From: Mizugakiibacter sediminis
GTDB taxonomy: Bacteria; Pseudomonadota; Gammaproteobacteria; Xanthomonadales; Rhodanobacteraceae
NCBI RefSeq assembly: GCF_000953855.2
Contig: NZ_DF970161.1
Location: forward strand, 1-57,309
Length of the DNA stretch: 57,309 nt
Reading direction: 5' to 3'
In this document: positions 22,373-32,028 of the stretch, piece after piece
Layout: the number at the start of each line of letters is the position of its first letter
How positions within the stretch are numbered: the first letter of the stretch is position 1
The notes under the pieces: generated by a model
What the model was told of the DNA's origin: nothing
The model's database searches: none
The model's input: only the letters and a program-made list of their open reading frames with translations
Position numbers and translations under genes: made by a program

Positions 22373-24728
22373 TCCTGCGCCTTCAGTACCGCCAGCAGAT
22401 CCAGCCGGGCGACGCGACGGTACACCGCCGCCGCCGACAGCGCGGCGGCGGCCAGCGTCGCCAGCGCGGCGATGGCGTAGGTGCCGCTGGTGAAGTGCAC
22501 CGGGATGCGCATCAGGTCCGACTGCATCGCCGTGGCCATGCCCCAGCACAACAGCGCGCCGGCGGCGAAGCCGAGCGGCACCGCGGCGAGCACCAGCAGC
22601 CCCAGTTCGCCCAGCAGGACCGCGCCCACTTCGCGCTCGGTGAAGCCGAGCACGCGCATGGTGGCCAGTTCGCGCGAGCGCTCGGACAGCGCGATGCGCG
22701 CCGTGTTGTAGACCACGCCGAAATTGATCAGGCCGCCCAGCAGCAGCGTCACCAGCGTGAACACGAGGATGCTCTCGGCCATGGTGTCGAGGAAACTGCG
22801 CAGCGAGGCCATGCGCTCGCCCATGCCGGCCACGCGCGGCCTTCGTTCCAGCGCGTCCATCACCGCGCCCTGCCGCGCCGGCTCGGCGCCGAGCCAGGCG
22901 CCCGACACCAGCGCGCCGTCGCCCAGCGCGCGGTCGAGCGTGTCGAGGCGCATGTAGGCGCGCGCGCCGAGGTACTCGTCGACGGTGCCGGCCACGCGGA
23001 GAAGCAGCGTGCGCCGGCGGCCCTCCAGCACGTCCACGTCGACGACGTCGCCGACGCGCACGCCCAGCATGCGGGCGAGGTAGGCGTCCAGCAGCAGGCC
23101 GTCCGGCGGCAGCGCGACCGGCCGCAACGCGACGTCCATCGGCGTGCGCAGGCGGCCGTTCGCGGGCAGGCCTTCGATGGCGGTGCGGTAGCTGCGCGCG
23201 CGGTGGCGCAGGCGCACGCCCACCGCGCGATACGGCTCGACCGCGGTGACGCCGGGCAGCGCGCCCAGTTCGAACAGCGCGGCGCGCGCGGTCGGCTCGG
23301 TGAAGTCGACGGCGATGTCGTAGTGCTGGCCGACGTAGAACTCGACCTGCGTCAGATAGTCGATCGCGTCGTTCTGGAAGCGGCCGACCATCATGATCGA
23401 ACAGCCAAGCGCCAGGCCGACGACGGTCAGCAGCGCCTTGAAGGGATGCCGTTCGAGCTGGCGCAGGATCATGCGCGTCGTCGGCGCGAACCAGCGCTGC
23501 AGGCCGAGGCGCTCGGCGAGCAGCGCGCGGTAGCGCTCCGGCGCCGGCGGCCGCATCGCCTCCGCCGGCGGCAGGCGCATCGCGCCGAACACCGCCTGCA
23601 GCGTGCCGGCGAACGTGGCGCCGAGGCTGACGCCGAGGCCGCTCGCCACCACGTCCGCGCCGACGCGGTAGTCGAGGAACGGGAAACGGAAGAAGTCGCG
23701 GTAGACGCCCGCCATCCAGTGCCCCAGCCAGGCGCCGCCGGCGACGCCGAGCAGCGCGCCGCCGGCGGCGATGAGGGCGACGATGCCGAGGTAATGGCGG
23801 GCGACGTCGACATCGGTGTAGCCGACCGCCTTCAGCACCGCCACCTGCCCGCGCTGCGCGCCGACCAGCCGCGTCAGCACCACGTTCAGCAGGAACGCCG
23901 AGACGCCGAGGAAGATCGCCGGGAACAGCAGCGCCATCACCGCGAGCTGGCGCAGCTCCGATTCGAGGTAGCGGTGCGAGAGCTGTTCGTCGCGCGCATA
24001 GGCGCCGATGCCGCCGTAGCGCGCCAGCAGCGCGTCCACGCGCTGCGCCACCGCCGCCGCCGGCACGCCCGGCCGCAGGCGCAGCGCCACCGTGTTGAAG
24101 GCGCCGTCCATGTCCAGCGCCGCCTCCAGGCCGCGTCGCGACGTCCACAGGATGGCGAAGCGCTTGAAGTCGGGAAACGCGCTGCCGGGGCGGATCTGGT
24201 AGACGTACTCGGGCGAGCTGGCCACGCCGACCACGCGGAACCACTGGCTGCGGCCGTGCACGATGGCCTGGATGCGGTCGCCCGGCCGGTAGCGGTGCGC
24301 GTCGGCGAAAGCGTCGCTCAGCACCGCCTCGTCGCGCGCGTTGGGCGCCGGCAGACGGCCGCGCCGCAGGTACAGCCGGTCCAGCACCGGCGCGCCCGCC
24401 ACCGGCAGCGACTGCACCACCGCCCGCACCGGGTCGGCGAAGCCGGGCACGCGCAGCGTCGCCGGCGCCACCAGCCGCGTCTCCACCGCCTGCACGCCGT
24501 CGATCGCGGCGAGGCGCGCGGCCAGCGTCTCCGGCGCGCGCTTCACCGCGGCCCACATGTCGGCGAAGGCGTAGTCGGCATAGAAGCGCGCGCGCGTCAG
24601 TTCCAGCGAACGCCAGGTCGACTGCGACATCACCAAGGTGGCGACGCCGCTGGCCACCACCAGCGCGATCGCGATCGCCTGGCTGCGCAGGCGGCCGAGG
24701 TCGCGCAGCGCCTTGCGCGCCAGCGCGC

Positions 24729-24732
<4 letters not shown>
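22369..24732 (-). CDS. ABC transporter permease, FtsX/MacB-like with two FtsX domains
   Basis: A 787-residue inner-membrane permease. A single N-terminal helix ([21 protein letters not shown]) is followed by a large periplasmic domain ([32 protein letters not shown] onward). Three helices form the first FtsX domain ([52 protein letters not shown]). After a linker, a second periplasmic domain starts at [20 protein letters not shown]. The last FtsX domain is [48 protein letters not shown], ending with two helices. This is the DUF214/YbbP-like layout of exporters or lipoprotein transporters. The start is GTG at 24732, overlapping the ATPase stop as GTGA. The family covers peptides, lipids and drugs, so the cargo is open. 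Confidence 0.9.
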
Positions 24733-25448
<716 letters not shown>

Positions 25449-25550
25449 GCGCCGACTATAGCCGCGCGGCACGACCGGGAATCGCCGCGCGCGCGCCGGC
25501 CGCGCGGTTTGTCTGATCTGCGTCAAACGCGCCGCGCCGCACGCCGCCGC

Positions 25551-27281
25551 CTAGCCGCGCATGGTGCCGGCGAGCAGCTTGCGCAGGTCGCGCAGCGCGC
25601 GCGTGTTCAGCACGTCGCCCTTCTCCAGCCAGCCGCGGCGCGCCTGGCCGATGCCGTAGCGCAGCACGCCGAAATCGGCCGGCGCGTGCGCGTCGCTGGA
25701 CACGGCGACCAGCACGCCTTCGTCCCTGGCCATGCGGCAATGCGTGTCCAACAGGTCGAGGCGTTCCGGATGCGCGTTCAGTTCGAGGAAGCAGCCGCGC
25801 TGGCGGGCGTGGCGGACGATGCGCTCCATGTCGACGTCGTAGGGCTCGCGCTCGCTGAGCAGGCGGCCGGTCGGATGCGCGAGGATGCTGAAGCACGGCC
25901 GGTCCATCGCGCGCAGGATGCGTTCGGTCTGCTGCTTGCGCGACAGGTGGAAGGCGCTGTGCACCGCGCCGACCACCAGGTCGAGGCGCGCCAGCACCTT
26001 GTCCGGCAGGTCCAGCGCGCCGTCCTCGAGGATGTCGACCTCGATGCCCTTCAGCAGGGTGATGCCGCGCAGCGTGTCGTTGAGGCGATCGATGGCGTCG
26101 ATCTGCTTGCCCAGCCGCGCGGCGTCCAGGCCGTGCGCCATGCTCACACGCTTCGAATGCTCGGTGACGGCCAGGTATTCGAGGCCGGCCGCGCGCGCCG
26201 CCGCGGCCATCTCCTCCAGCGTGCCGCGGCCGTCGGTGGCGGTGGTGTGCGCATGCAGGTCGCCGCGCAGGTCGTCGAGCTCCACCAGCTCCGGCAGCGC
26301 GTGCCGGCGCGCGGCCTCGATCTCGCCGCGGTCCTCGCGCAGCTCGGGCGGCACCCAGTCGAGTTCGAGGGTGCGGTAGACGGACGCTTCGGTGTCGCCG
26401 GCGATGCGCTCGCCGTCGCGGAACACGCCGTACTCGTTGATCTTCAGTCCGCGCTGCTGCGCCATGCGCCGCAGCTCGATGTTGTGCGCCTTCGAGCCGG
26501 TGAAGTAGACCAGCGCGGCGCCGTAGCTCTCCGGCGCGACCACGCGCAGGTCCACCTGCAGGCCGCTCTTCAGCACCACGCTGGCGCGCGTGCCGCCCTT
26601 GGCCAGCACGCGGTCGACCTCGTCGTAGGCGACGAAGCGCTCGGCCACCGGGCCGCCGTGCCGCGCCGACACCAGCACGTCGATATCGCCGACCGTCTCG
26701 CGCATGCGCCGGTAGCTGCCGGCGATCACGGCGTCCCGCACGCCGCGCGCGCCGCGCAGCCACGCGAGCAGCGCCTCGGCGTAGGCCGCCGCCTTCGCCA
26801 GCGGCATGCGCTGCTCGCGGCCGACGTAGGCGGACGCCGCCTCGAGGATGCGCTTCTCGCTGGTGGCGCCGAAACCCGGCAGCTCGCGGATGCGCCCGTC
26901 GCGCGCGGCGCGCAGCAGTTGCTCCGGCGTCTCGACGTGCAGCTCGCGGTAGAGCGTGCGCACGCGCTTCGGCCCCAGGCCCGGCACGCGCAGCAGGTCG
27001 GTGATGCCGGCGGGGAAGCCGCGGCGCAGGCGCTGCAGCGCGGCGCAACCGCCGGTGTCGAGGATCTCGCGGATCTTGCCGGCCAGATCCGCGCCGATGC
27101 CGGGGATGTCCTCGAGCTCGTGCCCGCGGCGCACCCACAGGTCGAGCTCCTCGGGCCAGCCCTCGATGGTGCGCGCGGCGTTGACGTAGGCGCGGATGCG
27201 GAACGGGTTGGCGTCCTGCAGCGCCAGCAGATCGGCGATCTCCTGGAACACGGCGGCGATGTCCGCGTTGTGGACGGCCAT
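25551..27281 (-). CDS. polX: DNA polymerase/3'-5' exonuclease PolX
   Basis: A 576-residue family X DNA polymerase with a PHP domain. The N-terminal 8-kDa region carries helix-hairpin-helix motifs (LEDIPGIGADLAGKIREIL and LRVPGLGPKRVRTLY). The palm active site is GSYRRMRETVGDIDVLV, with Asp199 and Asp201 and a third Asp in VDLRVV (244). The C-terminal PHP domain starts with LRGDLHAHTTATDGRGTLEEM (His343, His345) and includes TEHSKRVSMAHGLD, KGIEVDILEDGALDLPD, VVGAVHSAF and ISSDAHAP-like VSSDAHAPADF. PolX fills small gaps in base-excision repair, and the PHP part gives metal-dependent 3'-5' exonuclease/phosphatase activity. The length matches B. subtilis PolX (about 570). Start ATG at 27281. 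Confidence 0.96.
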   Translation of the reverse strand: MAVHNADIAAVFQEIADLLALQDANPFRIRAYVNAARTIEGWPEELDLWVRRGHELEDIPGIGADLAGKIREILDTGGCAALQRLRRGFPAGITDLLRVPGLGPKRVRTLYRELHVETPEQLLRAARDGRIRELPGFGATSEKRILEAASAYVGREQRMPLAKAAAYAEALLAWLRGARGVRDAVIAGSYRRMRETVGDIDVLVSARHGGPVAERFVAYDEVDRVLAKGGTRASVVLKSGLQVDLRVVAPESYGAALVYFTGSKAHNIELRRMAQQRGLKINEYGVFRDGERIAGDTEASVYRTLELDWVPPELREDRGEIEAARRHALPELVELDDLRGDLHAHTTATDGRGTLEEMAAAARAAGLEYLAVTEHSKRVSMAHGLDAARLGKQIDAIDRLNDTLRGITLLKGIEVDILEDGALDLPDKVLARLDLVVGAVHSAFHLSRKQQTERILRAMDRPCFSILAHPTGRLLSEREPYDVDMERIVRHARQRGCFLELNAHPERLDLLDTHCRMARDEGVLVAVSSDAHAPADFGVLRYGIGQARRGWLEKGDVLNTRALRDLRKLLAGTMRG

Positions 27282-27343
27282 GGCGGCGCACCCGGCGGCG
27301 ACGGCGTCAGGCTAGCACCGCGGCGGGAGGCGGCGCGACGGCG

Positions 27344-28444
27344 TCAGGGACGGATGTCGGGCGGCACCGCGATGCCGCCGCGGATCACCGCCTCGACCAG
27401 GCCGGGCGGCCGGTAACCGGCGTCGAGGCGCCAGCGCCGCCACACCGATTCGTCCACTGTCTCGTTGACGCCGCCGCCGACGGCGCGGTCGTACGGCGGC
27501 TTCAGCGCGCGGTAGAGGCCGTACATGAACTCGCGATAGGAATCGTTCGGCGTGGCGGCGTCGGCGCCGGGCGCCGGCTCGAACGGCGCGTCGAAGGCCA
27601 GCCCCGCGCGCATGGCCATGCGCTGCAGCCAGGCCAGCGCGAGGTCGGGCAGCGGATCGGGCCGGCGGCCGGCGCCATCCTGGCGGTAGCCGCCGCCGAC
27701 GTCGGCATGCGCGCCGATGAACCAGCGCTGCTCGACTTCGGCCTGCTCCGGCTTCTTCTCCAGCACCGCCTCGCCGGCCGCGCCCTTGCGCGTCCACTTG
27801 GTCGGCGCGTAGTCGGCGCGGCGCTCGTTCAGCGCCATCGCGTGATAGGCGTACCGCACGATCTTGCTGAGCTCGGTGTCGTGGAAGCTGTAGCGCGCCC
27901 GCGCGCCGGGAAACCAGGACGCGACGTCGGGAATGCCGAGCGAGCCCACCGTGTCCCACACGCCGATCATGCGGATGCCGATCTCCACCGAATGCTGCGC
28001 GCGGAACGCCACCGCGCGCGGATCGTCGGGATGGATGTCGGCGGTGCGGTAGAAGTCGTACGCGCTCGCGATCTGCCTCGCGTCCAGGCGGCGGTCGGCG
28101 CCGGTCTCGAGCAGGCCGCACTTGCGGATCAGCCCGCCGAGGCTGCGCGCGGTATACGCGCCGCGGCTGAAGCCGAACAGGAACACCGCATCGTCCGGCT
28201 GCCACTGCTCGCACAGCCAGCGGTAACCCGCCTGCACGTGGTCGGACAGGCCCCAGCCGAACGCCCCGCCCAGCCAGTGCGTCAGACCGGGCTTCACGCC
28301 GACGCCGACAATGTAGCGGCAGAGCTGCGGCGTTCCCTGCGCGTCGCTGGCGGCGATCAGCCGCGCCAGGCGCTCGACGTTGGTGCCCGACTCGGCCTTG
28401 TTCCAGGTGCCGTCGAACAGCACCACGAGGTTTCTGCCCGGCAT
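27344..28444 (-). CDS. DUF2235 (Tle1-type) alpha/beta hydrolase
   Basis: A 366-residue protein of the DUF2235 family. It opens with RNLVVLFDGTWNKAESGTNVERLARLI. The nucleophile elbow is VFLFGFSRGAYTARSLGGLI (Ser93). Further conserved segments are MIGVWDTVGSLGIPD with the probable acid, ELSKIVRYAYHAMALNERRADYAPTKW, and VEQRWFIGAHADVGGGY with the probable His. The HADVGGGY and FxGTWN motifs are diagnostic. Family members include type VI secretion phospholipase effectors (Tle1), but no VgrG, PAAR or immunity-like gene is beside it and it has no signal sequence. A stand-alone lipase/esterase role is therefore equally likely. It is monocistronic by spacing. Confidence 0.9.
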   Translation of the reverse strand: MPGRNLVVLFDGTWNKAESGTNVERLARLIAASDAQGTPQLCRYIVGVGVKPGLTHWLGGAFGWGLSDHVQAGYRWLCEQWQPDDAVFLFGFSRGAYTARSLGGLIRKCGLLETGADRRLDARQIASAYDFYRTADIHPDDPRAVAFRAQHSVEIGIRMIGVWDTVGSLGIPDVASWFPGARARYSFHDTELSKIVRYAYHAMALNERRADYAPTKWTRKGAAGEAVLEKKPEQAEVEQRWFIGAHADVGGGYRQDGAGRRPDPLPDLALAWLQRMAMRAGLAFDAPFEPAPGADAATPNDSYREFMYGLYRALKPPYDRAVGGGVNETVDESVWRRWRLDAGYRPPGLVEAVIRGGIAVPPDIRP

Positions 28445-28545
28445 GGCGGCCTCCGCGGCGTCCGCGCTGGCGCGAATCTACGCCGGCCCGGCGGCAGCGC
28501 CAACTGGGTGACGTCCGACCCGCCGAACGGCGATATGCAGGCCAG

Positions 28546-28809
28546 TCAGCGTTCGCGCAGGCGGTGGCTGTCGGCGGCGCCGAGGTCGAGCCCATAGACG
28601 CGCTTGAGGTCGGCGACGCGCTTCAGCGTCGCCGCCGAGAACGGCGGCTTGTTCTCCAGTGCGTGCAGCGCCACGCCCTCGAGCAGATCGCCCAGCGACA
28701 GATCGAGGTATTCGGCCAGGCCCTTCAGCACCTTCAGCAGGCGCTTCTCCAGACGCACGCCGGTCTGTACGCGTTCCACCTCGCGGCGCGGCTCGTCTCG
28801 GTTCGACAT
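28546..28809 (-). CDS. Small ribbon-helix-helix-like regulator
   Basis: An 87-residue basic protein. The segment RVQTGVRLEKRLLKVLKGLAEYLDLSLGDLLEGVALHALEN has the beta-strand, helix, helix pattern of ribbon-helix-helix (MetJ/Arc) DNA-binding proteins. An extra helix (FSAATLKRVADLKRVYGLDLG) and a charged tail follow. The start at 28809 (MSNRDEPRRE) has GAGGAG 6 bases upstream; an ATG at 28836 has only weak GGA. It faces an SRPBCC gene across 94 bp that contain a near-perfect 28-bp palindrome (28858-28886), the natural operator candidate. Assignment as a DNA-binding protein is by pattern only and the target is inferred. Confidence 0.65.
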   Translation of the reverse strand: MSNRDEPRREVERVQTGVRLEKRLLKVLKGLAEYLDLSLGDLLEGVALHALENKPPFSAATLKRVADLKRVYGLDLGAADSHRLRER

Positions 28810-28857
28810 CTCGGGCTCCTCGGTCGGCGTGGTCATTCCAGCCGTGCCGGCCGGATT

Positions 28858-28886
28858 GTTGATATGTTACCATGGTACATATCAAC
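28858..28886. promoter_or_regulatory. Near-perfect 28-bp palindromic operator candidate between divergent genes
   Basis: GTTGATATGT (28858-28867), an extra T (28868), ACCATGGT (28869-28876, itself palindromic), then ACATATCAAC (28877-28886). Removing the single extra T gives a perfect 28-bp palindrome. It is strikingly AT-rich for this genome and sits between the RHH-like gene and the SRPBCC gene. The ATGT...ACAT half-sites also fit PadR-type operators. Confidence 0.75.
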
Positions 28887-28903
28887 CACAGCAGGCCATC
28901 GCC

Positions 28904-29422
28904 ATGCATCTCCTGCCCCGCAGCCTGGGCGCCGCCCTCGTCCTCCTTGTCTCCAGTGGGGCTACCGCCATGTCCCACGCCTCCGGCAGCCAAACCCGCA
29001 CGTTCACCCTGCCCGCGCCCTGCGCGCGAGTGTTCCCCTACTTCACCGCCGAAGGCGAGCGTCAGTGGGCGCCCGGCTGGGCACCGGAGATGCTGAGCGG
29101 CGACCGCAAGCGCGGCAGCGCGTTCCGCACGCGCGCGCCGGACGGCCGCGTCACCACCTGGATCGTCAGCGCTTACGAACCCGCCACCCATCGCGTCAGC
29201 TACGCGCGGCTGGCCGAAGGTTCCAACATCGGGCTGGTGGACGTGCGCTGCGAGCCGGCCGATGCCGGGCGATCGCGCATCAGCGTCAGCTACACGCTGA
29301 CCGCGCTCGGCTCGGAGGGCGACGCCTACGTGCGCGCCTTCCTCGACGACGCGGCCTACACCGCCTACATCGACGAGTGGCGGCAGCAGCTGACCGCGGC
29401 GCTGGCGCGCGAGCCGCGCTGA
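28904..29422 (+). CDS. Exported SRPBCC-fold protein
   Basis: A 172-residue protein with an N-terminal signal (MHLLPRSLGAALVLLVSSGATA). An SRPBCC/START-like domain follows: RTFTLPAPCARVFPYFTAEGERQWAPGWAPEMLSG, then a strand-rich core (GSAFRTRAPDGRVTTWIVSAYEPATHRVSYARLAEGSNIGLVDVRCEP, SRISVSYTLTALGSEGDAYVRAFLDD) and a C-terminal long helix (YIDEWRQQLTAALA). SRPBCC folds bind hydrophobic ligands in a deep cavity. Export makes this one periplasmic, which is less common. The start ATG at 28904 is 17 bp after the palindrome, so the operator probably controls it. The ligand is unknown. An alternative start 66 bp further on (MSHASG) would remove the signal. Confidence 0.8.
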   Translation: MHLLPRSLGAALVLLVSSGATAMSHASGSQTRTFTLPAPCARVFPYFTAEGERQWAPGWAPEMLSGDRKRGSAFRTRAPDGRVTTWIVSAYEPATHRVSYARLAEGSNIGLVDVRCEPADAGRSRISVSYTLTALGSEGDAYVRAFLDDAAYTAYIDEWRQQLTAALAREPR

Positions 29423-29428
29423 GCGGGT

Positions 29429-29632
29429 TCAGCCGCCCCACACCTCGCGGAACAGCCGCGCGAAGTTGCCGCCGAGGATCTTGGCGATGCGCGCGTCGCT
29501 GTGGCCGCGCTTCGCCAGCAGCGCGGCCAGCGTCTCGAAGCGCCACGGCGTGTTCGGGTCCGGCGCGGCATCTCGGCGCCCGGCCAGCGCGCCCATCTGC
29601 AGGAAACGGCGACGGTTCATGGTGACGGACAT
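29429..29632 (-). pseudogene. Remnant of a Tat-exported membrane dipeptidase (peptidase M19), internally deleted
   Basis: A 67-residue open frame joins the two ends of a larger gene. The N-terminus is a twin-arginine leader start (MNRRRFLQMGALAG). The rest (PWRFETLAALLAKRGHSDARIAKILGGNFARLFREVWGG) is the typical C-terminal helix-helix end of renal-type membrane dipeptidases (family M19; compare the usual '...LLxRGxSExDIxKILGGNFLRVFxxVW'). The 300-400 residues of the metal-binding barrel between them are missing, in frame. It sits between the SRPBCC gene and the MBL-fold hydrolase. It is most likely a non-functional relic, although the start and stop are intact and a tiny protein could still be made. 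Confidence 0.75.
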
Positions 29633-29674
29633 CGGTGCCCCCTTGCCGGCAACGGTTGACGATGCGGCGCCCCC

Positions 29675-30610
29675 TCAACCCCGGGCGCCACGCTGCAGCC
29701 AGACTTCCAGCCCCTGTGCGTTCAGCTCGATGTCGATATCGAGGAGTTCGCGCATCGTCGCATCGGCGAGCGTGCAGCCATGCGCACGCGCGCGATCGAG
29801 GTACAGCTCGGCCAGGGCGGCGACGAGGCGCGCGTGGCGATCGGGCGCCGCGGCATGTTCGCGGGCGAGGCGCACCATCGTGTCGATCTGCGCCTTCAGG
29901 TCTTCCGCCAGCCGCGGCACGTCGCCGACGCGACTGTAGTGGGTTAGGTACATCGCCTGCGGCGCGTAACCGAGCATGCGGTCGATCGAGGCGCGCAGCG
30001 CGTCCGGCTCGAACTGCACCGGCGAGGTGGTCGGCAGGACGAACGCGCCGCGCGCGGTGTCGAACTCGCGGTAGGACAGGCCGAAGGTGTCGCCGGGAAA
30101 GAACGCGCGGCTGCGCGCGTCCCAGATCGAGATGTGGTGGCGCGCATGGCCGGGCGTGTCGAGGCAGAGCAGCGGGCGGCCGGCGAGATCGATGACGTGG
30201 CCGTCCTCCGCCTGCACGACGCGCTCGGCCGGCACCGGCACCGGTTCGCCGTAGGAACGCCGCACTTCCTCCTCGCCGTACACCGCGGAGGCGCCGGCCA
30301 CCAGCGCCGAGGGATCGATCATGTGCCGCGCGCCGCGCGGATGCACGATCAGCGTCGCGTTCGGCAACTCGCGCAGCAGCGCGCCGGCGCCGCCGGCGTG
30401 GTCGAGGTGCACGTGGGTCAGGATCACGTAGTCGACCGCCGACGCCGGCAGGCCTTGCGCGAACAGCGCGGCCAGCAGGCGCGGCACCGAATGGTTGGTG
30501 CCGACGTCGACGAAGGCGGCGCGGCCGTCCTCGACGATCAGGTGGCTGGCGTCGAAGCGCGGCCGGCAGAAGCCGGTGTCGATCGCGATGATGCCGTGTT
30601 CGGGCTGCAT
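29675..30610 (-). CDS. MBL-fold metallo-hydrolase
   Basis: About 311 residues of the metallo-beta-lactamase superfamily. The metal motif is YVILTHVHLDHAGGAG (HxHxDH). The second His is in LDTPGHARHHISIWD, the Asp in AFFPGDTFGLSYREFD, and the last His in MYLTHYSRVGD. The opening HGIIAIDTGFCRPRFDASHLIVEDGRAAFVDVGTNHS matches a group of uncharacterised MBL proteins beside which an '...LAREHAAAPDRHARLVAAL' helical tail is typical. Superfamily reactions include thioester, lactone and phosphodiester hydrolysis. Quorum-signal lactonases are one branch, but the motif pattern here is not the AiiA type. Two close ATGs (30619 and 30610) are possible starts. The upstream YcaQ gene is 52 bp away and could be in the same transcript. 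Confidence 0.88.
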   Translation of the reverse strand: MQPEHGIIAIDTGFCRPRFDASHLIVEDGRAAFVDVGTNHSVPRLLAALFAQGLPASAVDYVILTHVHLDHAGGAGALLRELPNATLIVHPRGARHMIDPSALVAGASAVYGEEEVRRSYGEPVPVPAERVVQAEDGHVIDLAGRPLLCLDTPGHARHHISIWDARSRAFFPGDTFGLSYREFDTARGAFVLPTTSPVQFEPDALRASIDRMLGYAPQAMYLTHYSRVGDVPRLAEDLKAQIDTMVRLAREHAAAPDRHARLVAALAELYLDRARAHGCTLADATMRELLDIDIELNAQGLEVWLQRGARG

Positions 30611-30661
30611 GGCTTGCATCCGGGGTGGCCGTGGACACGCATGATAGGCAATCCGCTGCGC

Positions 30662-31921
30662 TCAGCGCCGCACGGCGGCGACCGCCTTCAGCGCCGCGCG
30701 CAGCGTCGAGGCGAAGGCGCGCGGCTCGCAGCGGTGCAGCGCGACGCGCGGCGTGCCGTGCCAGTCCGCGCATGCGCGCAACGCCTGCGCCAGCGCGGCG
30801 GCCAGCGCCGCGTCCGGCGCGACGCCCTCCTCCAGATACAGCGCATGCACCTCGAACACGCCGTCGGCGCGGTGCGCCTTGGCGTCGAGGCGGCCGACCA
30901 GACGGCCGCGGTGCAGGATCGGCAGCACGAAATAGCCGTAGCGGCGCTTCGGCGCCGGCGCATAGCACTCCAGCGTGTAGTCGAAATCGAACAGCCCGCG
31001 GGCGCGCTCGCGGTCCCACACCACCGGATCGAATGGCGACAGCAGCGTGGTGCGCGTGGCGCGCAGCGCGCCGGCGGCGGCGCGCTCGGCCAGCGCGCGC
31101 TGCGCGGCGTGCACGTAAGCGGGCGCGTCCCAGCCGCGCACCGCGACGGGCAGCAGCTCGCCCGCGGCGATCAGCGGCTCGAGCTCGGCCTCCGTGATGC
31201 GGCGGCCGAGACGGAAATAGTCGGCGATCCAGCGCGCCTGCGCGATGCCGAGCGCCTGCACCGTGCGCAGGATCGAAGCGCGGCGCGCCTCCGCGGCGCT
31301 CGGCACCGGCAGCGTGGACGGGTCCGGATCGAGGCGCCCGAGCACGCGCTCGCGCACGTCGTAGACGCGCTGGAAGCGCTCGCGGCGCGCGACCATCAGC
31401 TCGCCCAGCGCGAACCACGCTTCCAGCCAGCGCTTCTCCGCCTTCCAGCCCCACCAGCCGCCGGCGCTGCCGTCGCTGCGCCCGAAGTCGGCGGCGCGCA
31501 CCGGACCGCGTTCACGCACGTGCGCCAGCAGACGCTCCATGCTCTCGCGGTGCTCGGCGTGCATGCGCAGGGCGTGGCGATACGCCCAGTGCTGCGCGCG
31601 CGACTCGCGGTGCGCGCAGTGCAGCGGCCAGTCGGCCATCGGCGCGAAGCAGGCCTCGTGCGCCCAGCATTCGAACACCCTGCCCTCGGCCAGCAGCGCG
31701 TCCAGCCATGCCAGCGGATAGGCGCCGACGCGCGAGAACAGCACCAGATAGGGGCTGCGCGCGACCACGTGGATGGTGTCGATCTGCAGGATCTGCATGC
31801 GCGCGATCGCCTGCAGCAGCGTCTGCGGCGTCGCGCGGGCGCGCAGGCGCGCCGACAGGCCTTGCGCGGCGAGATGCAGCTGGCGCGCCTGCGCGAGTCC
31901 GAGCGTGAGGGTCGTGGCCAT
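30662..31921 (-). CDS. ycaQ: YcaQ-family DNA glycosylase (winged-helix, HTH_42)
   Basis: A 419-residue HTH_42-family protein. YcaQ/AlkZ enzymes unhook DNA interstrand crosslinks and excise N-alkylated bases. The N-terminus (LTLGLAQARQLHLAAQGL) and the catalytic QxD motif (Gln46-Ile-Asp48 in RMQILQIDTIHVVARS) are as in E. coli YcaQ. Further family blocks are LVLFSRVGAYPLAWLDALL, FECWAHEACFAPMADWPLH, WWGWKAEKRWLEAWFALGEL, RRERFQRVYDVRERVL, LLSPFDPVVWDRERARGLFDFDYTLECYAPAPKRRYGYFVLPIL and VFEVHALYLEEGV. The last is the C-terminal winged-helix/beta-barrel region. It starts at 31921 after the divergent pldA region. No neighbouring repair gene is present. Confidence 0.93.
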   Translation of the reverse strand: MATTLTLGLAQARQLHLAAQGLSARLRARATPQTLLQAIARMQILQIDTIHVVARSPYLVLFSRVGAYPLAWLDALLAEGRVFECWAHEACFAPMADWPLHCAHRESRAQHWAYRHALRMHAEHRESMERLLAHVRERGPVRAADFGRSDGSAGGWWGWKAEKRWLEAWFALGELMVARRERFQRVYDVRERVLGRLDPDPSTLPVPSAAEARRASILRTVQALGIAQARWIADYFRLGRRITEAELEPLIAAGELLPVAVRGWDAPAYVHAAQRALAERAAAGALRATRTTLLSPFDPVVWDRERARGLFDFDYTLECYAPAPKRRYGYFVLPILHRGRLVGRLDAKAHRADGVFEVHALYLEEGVAPDAALAAALAQALRACADWHGTPRVALHRCEPRAFASTLRAALKAVAAVRR

Positions 31922-32028
31922 GGGGATTCCCGTCGATGCTTCCCGATGATCGCAAACCGTGCGGGCGATGTGACCGTGACGATCCGCGCTTGCCGTATGC
32001 TTCGCGCGACCCCGTACGGAACGCCCCG

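Noticed and set aside
27344-28444. DUF2235 protein as a type VI secretion effector with immunity partner.
   Set aside because: No VgrG, PAAR, Hcp, chaperone or immunity-like gene is adjacent, and the family also has many stand-alone hydrolases.
29675-30610. MBL-fold hydrolase as an acyl-homoserine-lactone lactonase linked to quorum quenching.
   Set aside because: The HxHxDH motif is shared by the whole superfamily. The rest does not resemble AiiA/AttM well enough, and the quorum system here is not lactone-based.
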